Source: Magnolia sinica
Taxonomy: Eukaryota; Streptophyta; Magnoliopsida; Magnoliales; Magnoliaceae
Assembly: GCF_029962835.1 (NCBI RefSeq)
Contig: NC_080574.1
Span: 24,464,001-24,528,000, forward strand
Direction of reading: 5' to 3'
Length of the DNA stretch: 64,000 nt
Shown here: piece after piece, positions 58,658 to 64,000 of the stretch
Layout: each line of letters opens with the position of its first letter
Position numbering within the stretch: the first letter of the stretch is position 1
The notes under the pieces: model-generated
Database searches by the model: none
The model's input: the letters and a program-made list of their open reading frames with translations, nothing else
What the model was told of the DNA's origin: nothing
Position numbers and translations under genes: made by a program

Positions 58658-58734
58658 TGACCTCAAACAACCCTATCTTTGACTACCTTGCCTTCTTCTC
58701 GCGCGGCTGGAAAGTAAAGATACACTCTCTTTCT

Positions 58735-58745
58735 TTTTTATATGA
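58735..58745 (-). promoter_or_regulatory. TATA-like box of response regulator gene
   Basis: Minus strand tcatataaaaa, about 430 bases before the start codon, with a CT-rich leader in between. Plausible but unproven. Confidence 0.4.
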
Positions 58746-60277
58746 TACTCTGGCATCGTATCACGCTTGATACGCAGGCACTCAAAATTTCTATTGAAGC
58801 CTACCAAGTAGGGAAACTCTCGCTGTCATGAAGTCGCCTCCAAAATCAAATTAGTCAAATGATCCTGACCGCTGATTCGTCAACACTTGTTCGTCCGAAT
58901 AGTACCATAGTGTCAACCAGTCTGATTTTCAGATAATCGAATAAGCTTCGTGATACATCCTAACCTTAATTTAGGACAGTTTATTTTCAATTGCTTATAT
59001 GCTATGTGTGTAATTTCTAAGTAATTTATAAGTGCCTGCGTATCATCCATCACGCTTTACAGAGTATCAAAGTTTTTCTCTTCTCTCGCAAGCAATCGTG
59101 AAATGCAACGCATATGGATGAACGCTAATTAGTTTTGAATGCACAGCTTTAAGTGCTTAATATAGGCACACCATACGTGCAGAACTATCATATTCAAGTG
59201 ATCTGGACGGTTTAAAAAAGTACGTTGTCCAAAAGTATTGTGGTTCATTGGTGATGTTAGAAATGTAGGTTTGAAGGATTAGTGGTTACGGAACAATAAC
59301 AGAGTCTATGCGCTGGCGTGAATTTTTACAGGTTCGTTGATAAGCTTACTGACCTAATCTTATGATGGGATATAATAAATGAAGGCAAAATCTGATGAAC
59401 GTCTCAGATTTTGTGTAGATGATTTGGATTCTCACGTTTGGTGCGCTTGTGTTTGGCGCTTGAAGATAGGGGCGCGTGGAATACATTACTCGTTCAGTTC
59501 TTAACCGTTAAAACGGTGAACTACAGTTTACTGTTCTCTGACATACGGCTTTGCTAAGGATACACGGATGTACAGGTCAGCTAATGCACACTCCACCGCA
59601 TATGCCAGATCATCAGACACAAAATTTCAATCCATCTATCAAGTAGACTACACGTGCAGATTTTATTTCGCAAAGATAAAGGTGGTCCATTCGATACGTG
59701 GGCCATGATATTAGAAATAAGTAGACGGTTTAAATAAATTTTGACAATCCATGGCCCACCTGACTAGTAGACAGACCTAATTTTTTGGATAGTTAATCTA
59801 CGTAGTTGTATCATTCTGATGAATGGCTTGGATATTGTACCCGTCCACCACACTATCATCTGTGGTGGCGTGTGCAATAGATGACTTGTACTCGCACGTT
59901 GGCTTAGCAAAGCTAACGACAGGATCCTCGAGCCGGAGTTATACAAGTTGGGGCCCTGTCTATGTGATCCAGACCGTTGATCTGATAGGCCCCATTGTAG
60001 ATAGAGGATGTTGGCTAAAATGCCCACGAAGGAACATACCTGTCCGTTGGATTGGTGTCCTGTAAGCAGTTGGTTGATAAGGAATGCAACAAATGGTCCA
60101 TTTTCAATGAAATGGAGCCAAAGATTGCCCATATCTTTGGTATATGGGGTGTGCCTACTGCTAAAGTGGAGTATGACTTAATGTGCACGTGATCTGTCCC
60201 ATCCATCAGGTGCCCCATTCTGTGTTTGGCATCCATAGCTCAGGTGGGCCACACAAGGACAAGGAATAAAATAATGC
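58746..60277. other. upstream and intergenic region, no gene seen
   Basis: No domain-bearing frame. Contains scattered phrases common in this genome's repeats (tggacggttt, gtgggcc). It may hold distal control sequence of the response regulator. Confidence 0.45.
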
Positions 60278-60293
60278 TTAAAATCTCTAAATT

Positions 60294-60417
60294 TTTTTTG
60301 TTAGCTTGTTAGTACACCCACTGACAGTTCATACATCACTGTTAGCCATACCAAGACCTCAGCGTTCAAACCAGTCATCTTTCACTCAGTCTACCACTTG
60401 AGCTGTGCATTAGGGTG
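60294..60417 (-). mobile_element. complete tRNA-derived SINE with 16-bp duplication
   Basis: In the minus orientation it reads cacagctcaagtggtagact (A box), then ctggtttgaacgctgagg (B-box-like), gtgggtgtactaacaagcta and a poly-A. The target duplications TTAAAATCTCTAAATT match exactly at 60278-60293 and 60418-60433. Confidence 0.85.
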
Positions 60418-60699
60418 TTAAAATCTCTAAATTCACATCATGTAACTTACATTAGTTTTGGAGTTACTTGACCTTTGTATCTGTAATTGCGTAGAGTAAC
60501 TCAATAGTGGGGATAATAACGCCCACCTGAGCTATGGTTCAGGAAAATGGACCTTTTGTTGCATTCCTATGGTTCAGGAAAGATAGGCCAACGGTCCACA
60601 TTTAATATGAATGTAGCCTAATTTAGACTCGGATTGCCTGGAGATGGATGCGAATCCCTTGTGATCCGGCCACATGAAGTTACTGAGGTCCGAAGATAT

Positions 60700-60965
60700 G
60701 TAAGGCCTACAGAGATTCACTTACATATCCACTGCGTCCATCATTTTCTCAAAATCAAAATAGGACATGAATAAAAAAATCAGGCGGATCCGCACATGAA
60801 ACAGGGAAAACTGAAACATCCACCGTTGAAACTTTTCTGGAGCCGACCATGTTGTTTATATGCCATCCAAACCGACTTGTGGTGTTGTGTGGCTAACCTA
60901 AGTTTTGGATATGCTTCATTTTTTTTATTTCTGTCCTAATCTTGAGAAATTGATGGTCTTTTGGG
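60700..60965. mobile_element. foldback MITE, copy B (short)
   Basis: The left arm has tatccactgcgtccatcatt, atcaggcggatccgc and aacatccaccgttgaaac. The right arm has gacttgtggtgttgtgtggc and aagttttggatatgcttcat. The right arm is partly deleted relative to copies C-E. Confidence 0.55.
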
Positions 60966-61050
60966 CTCACATAGATTGCGACCACAGGAACTTCATGCTG
61001 CCAGCTGAACTGGCAATTCGAGTCCACTATCCTGATGACCTGACTCTTTT

Positions 61051-61105
61051 GGGCTCACGGTGATGTATGTTTTATCCATGTTGTCTATTCATTTTGCCAA
61101 CTTAT
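61051..61105. mobile_element. foldback MITE copy F, left part, split by hAT element
   Basis: gggctcacggtgatgtatgt and tttatccatgttgtctattc are the left end of the foldback family. The copy continues at 63107 after the hAT element and its second target duplication. Confidence 0.75.
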
Positions 61106-61319
61106 TCTAAGACTAGAGCTGAGCATTTCATATTAGAACTGGTGGATCCGGCCCGATCAGACCCGATCCGACTCGATTCGAACAGAACCGATAGTCAGGA
61201 TCGGGCATCGTAATCTAAATCCGAATTATTTTTGGGTCGAATCCGGATAGGCCCTGTTCCGACCCGACCCGATCCGATTGGATCCGATTCGGACCAACCC
61301 GATCCGGACCGCATATATA

Positions 61320-61326
61320 TATATTT

Positions 61327-61358
<32 letters not shown>

Positions 61359-61360
61359 TT
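61320..61360. repeat. (TA)n(GT)n(TA)n microsatellite
   Basis: atatatatatttttgtgtgt through gtgtatatatatatt. A compound dinucleotide repeat inside the hAT element. Confidence 0.95.
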
Positions 61361-61629
61361 CTTTTTACTTTTACCTTTTACGTTCGAGCGCCAAAAAATC
61401 CTGCGCAATTAATACTTTGGCCTTTCCTATCGCTCTATCTCTCTCCTTCTTTCTATATTTGTGATTCTCTCTCCATATCTGCTACTCTATTACTATTGAA
61501 GAAGAAGGTGAGAAGAAGGTTCTGGAGCTTGGATTTACCTGCTGGAGAGAGATTTACAAAGAAGGAGGGAAAGAGAGACCCTGCTTTGATCGGGTACGAA
61601 GCGGATGGACTCAGGTACCGTTAGCATAT

Positions 61630-62085
61630 TTTGTGGGTATGATCACAAGGTATGTATTATATCCAAACTGTCCATCCAGTTGGCGAGCTCATTTTAAGGC
61701 TTGAGACAAAAAATAAGACAGATCTAACCATCAACTGGACCACACTGCAAAAACTAAGAGGGAGATTGAACGTCTACCATTGAAACCCTTTTTAGGATAA
61801 CAGAAGTTTTGGATCAATATGAAATTTTTTTTTCCTCTAACCTTATGAAATATGTTTTTTTCAGGTACTTGTAACCTTATGGACAGATTGGATGTAAAAT
61901 AAACGTTACGGTGGGCCTTGCAAATTTTTTAACGGTGAAAATCATTATCTCCATTGCTATTTATGGTGTGGTCCAGATGATCTTTGGATATGATTCATTT
62001 TTTGAACAATGCTCTAAAATGATATCTAAAAATAGATGAACGGTGTAGATATAGTAAATACGTCACTATGTGGCCATGTAATGCG
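61630..62085. mobile_element. foldback MITE, copy C
   Basis: The left arm has tatatccaaactgtccatcc, gagctcattttaaggc and tctaaccatcaactggacca. The right arm has atggtgtggtccagatgatc and aatgatatctaaaaatagat. It lies inside the hAT element at 61114-63098. Confidence 0.7.
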
Positions 62086-62233
62086 GATCTCCTTTGAACC
62101 GTTCGTACAACTCGGAGCTCAAGGAGCGTCGGTGCACGTCTTCGCACGACACGTACCCTATAGCTGGTGCTAGGCTGCAGCTACAGATAGCAAGACAGCA
62201 ATAATGACACCTGGCTAATGGTCAGTGCTCTAT

Positions 62234-62658
62234 GGGCCCCACCACGATGTACGTGTTTCATCCATTCCGTTCATCCATTTTTATAGATCATTATAGGGCT
62301 TGAAAAAAAAAATTATAGGGATATAAATCTTAGGTGGGCCACACCACAGAAAAACAATAATGAATGGATATTCACCATTAAAATCCTCAGAAGGCCCACT
62401 GTACTGTTTATTTGAAATCCAATCGATTGATTTGGTCATAAAGACCCATATGAAGGGAAACAATAAATATCAGCTTGATCCAAAACTTTTATTGTCCTCG
62501 AAACATTTTTAATGGTCAAAATTAATTCAACACCGTTTCCTGTAATGTGGTCCACTTAAGATTGAGATATACTTAATTCTTTTTCTCATATCATAAAATA
62601 ATATATAAAAATAGATGGATGGCATGGATGACACACATACATCATGGTGGGCCCCACA
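62234..62658. mobile_element. foldback MITE, copy D (clearest ends)
   Basis: Starts gggccccaccacgatgtacg and ends cacatacatcatggtgggcc ccaca, so the two ends pair as GGGCCCACC.[T/C]GATGTA. Inner arms pair taggtgggccacacca with gtaatgtggtccacttaaga. The whole 425 bp can fold back on itself. It lies inside the hAT element. Confidence 0.8.
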
Positions 62659-62682
62659 GAACACCGACCACTAGCCATACAA

Positions 62683-62809
62683 AGCTTCTTCAAGAAGCTA
62701 TTGTTGTGGTGTAAAGCTTCTTCAAGAAGCTATCTACCAAGCTTCTCCACGAAGCTAACCGGTGTAAAGCTTCTTCAAGAAGCTATCTACCAAGCTTCTC
62801 CAGGAAGCT
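62683..62809. repeat. array of five palindromes (AGCTTC...GAAGCT)
   Basis: AGCTTCTTCAAGAAGCT occurs at 62683-62699, 62715-62731 and 62768-62784. AGCTTCTCCACGAAGCT is at 62740-62756 and AGCTTCTCCAGGAAGCT at 62793-62809. Two of the units are joined in a 53-bp block (62709-62761) that is repeated at 62762-62814. Three units contain TTCAAGAA, which fits the TTCnnGAA core of heat-shock elements. Confidence 0.9.
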
Positions 62810-63106
62810 AACCGTCCGATTTTTTCATACCGAGTAAATTATGCGGGCTCATCTTGGATCTCTTTTGGTTTATCCACACCGTTCATTAATTTTTATCCAA
62901 ACCTTACTTAATTCGATCCGACTTTGTTTTTCTGAATCGGACTCGGATCGATTCAAGCTGGTAGGAGTTCGGGTTTGTTCGAGTTAAATGACACGGATTC
63001 GGTCTCTAATTGGATCGGGTTCGGGTCGGGACCTACAAATTTCAAACCTGGTCGAGTTGGACCAAATTCGATCTGACTCGGTTTGATGTCCAGTTCTATC
63101 TAAGAC

Positions 63107-63310
63107 ACAAGCCCAAAGATGAAGAGATCCAAAGGTCAAGTGAACTACGCCACAAGAAACGGTGGGGATTGAATGCCTACCTTTGGAAACTTCTTGGGGG
63201 CTAGAAGTGTTGGATCCAGTTAATATTTATGTTTTCCCTTCATTCAAGTCTGTGTGACCTTGTTAACATGTTGGGTGGAAAATAAACATCATGGTGGCCC
63301 TAATTTAAGG
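63107..63310. mobile_element. foldback MITE copy F, right part
   Basis: acaagcccaaagatgaagag and cacaagaaacggtggggatt continue the copy begun at 61051. The far right arm is missing after aaacatcatggtggcccta. Confidence 0.7.
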
Positions 63311-63498
63311 CTAGGTGGCTTAAAAGGCAGGTCCACTGTTGATTGCATTGCTCCGATAATCTCCACACGTGCCAGTAGTTTTATTCTTTTTGGTTAATCC
63401 TCGCGTGTGCTAGTTTAATTTGGATAACCCCACACGTGTACTCTCTAGTCACACTTGCACTGTTCATGAGGCTTTGGTGGATCACCAGATCCCTGACT
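63311..63498. other. intergenic, nothing recognised
   Basis: Short stretch with two cacacgtg-type words (ccacacgtgcc at about 63364 and ccacacgtgta at about 63430). No gene seen. Confidence 0.4.
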
Positions 63499-63922
63499 GT
63501 GGGGCTCACCGTGATGTATTTTTCTTATATCCACGCCGTCCATCCGATTCTACAGCTCATTTCAGGACAAAAGCACAAGAATAAAGCAGTTCCAAATCTC
63601 AGGTGGACCACACCACAGTAATCAGTGGTGATTAACTATTAAACACTTCTTGTAGGCCACGAAAGTTTTGGATCAAGCTGATATTTGTATGTCCCTTCAT
63701 CCAGGTCTTTTTGACCTTATCAACATGTTTGATGGCAAATAAACATTCCGGTGGCCCACAAGAAGTTTTTAATAGCGGGCGTTCAATCACTACAGTTTCC
63801 TGGGATGTAGTCCACCTGAGATTTGGATCTTCAGCAGTTTTCGCATCATGTCCTCAAATGATCTGGTGAGATGAATGGACGGCGTTGATATAATAAAAAT
63901 AAATCCAATTATGCTCCACAGA
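63499..63922. mobile_element. foldback MITE, copy E
   Basis: Left: gtggggctcaccgtgatgta, atatccacgccgtccatccg, caaatctcaggtggac. Right: tagtccacctgagatttgga, tgaatggacggcgttgatat. The arms pair over most of 180 bases with gaps. No coding capacity. Confidence 0.8.
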
Positions 63923-64000
63923 AGCGGCGTCCATTCACGACCGTTGAAAAGTTGAGAAAATTACTAAAGAAGCCTTTGCAATCACAGCATCAACTTTATT

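Larger units (their letters stand above)
61114..63098. mobile_element. non-autonomous hAT element, 1,985 bp
   Basis: Ends tagagctgagcat and atgtccagttcta are imperfect inverted repeats (TAGAGCTGAGCAT against TAGAACTGGACAT, 10 of 13). They are flanked by an exact 8-bp duplication TCTAAGAC at 61106-61113 and 63099-63106. Subterminal zones are rich in GATCCGA-type words, as in the elements at 1-248 and 33168-34023. It carries two foldback MITEs, a (gt)n tract, a leader-like segment (61380-61620) and a palindrome array. No transposase. Confidence 0.92.

Noticed and set aside
58303..58670. Open frames of about 100 codons on both strands
   Set aside because: Low-complexity GA/CT repeats in the response regulator leader. 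The minus-strand frame has no ATG start.

Overview
The window is nuclear DNA from a flowering plant. The evidence is two spliced genes with GT-AG introns and very long introns, plus plant-type Ty3, Ty1-copia, L1-like and RTE-like retroelements, hAT elements, MITEs and tRNA-derived SINEs. A foldback repeat that pairs 'cgccgtccatcc' with 'ggtgggccccac' occurs at least six times. From memory I associate that repeat with magnoliids (Magnolia, Liriodendron, Lauraceae), so a woody magnoliid is my tentative assignment. Nothing bacterial, plasmid-borne or organellar was seen.

Layout. 1-5069: intergenic, starting with the right end of a hAT-like element. 5070-15252: one degenerate Ty3 element of the Tat/Retand type, with LTRs, PBS, PPT, a 5-bp TSD, a decayed gag-pol with a second archaeal-type RNase H, and an antisense spliced gene between pol and the 3' LTR. 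15258-16792: intergenic with a foldback MITE and a putative promoter. 16793-50670 (+): a 12-exon gene for a 476-residue FemAB-like (DUF482/PF04339, GNAT-fold) protein, spread over 34 kb because its introns are filled with transposons. Intron 7 alone is 12.3 kb and holds an L1-like element that was later split by a copia element and by a hAT element. 50671-54643: intergenic with SINEs and a small MITE. 54644-58304 (-): a 5-exon gene for a 175-residue type-A response regulator (cytokinin signalling), with a MITE nested inside another MITE in intron 4. 58305-64000: the regulator's 5' region, then a SINE and a nest in which a 1,985-bp hAT element sits inside one foldback MITE and carries two others, along with a cluster of near-perfect palindromes.

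The two cellular genes are tail to tail, about 4 kb apart, and show no functional link. I found no convincing undescribed defence, toxin or mobile system. The most interesting items are the spliced antisense gene of the Ty3 element, the exactly resolvable nested insertions, the palindrome array at 62683-62809, and two 730-bp repeats with a conserved hairpin inside introns of the same gene. Exon boundaries were set by hand from reading frame, splice consensus and remembered family sequence. Transcript data would decide the first exon of the FemAB-like gene.
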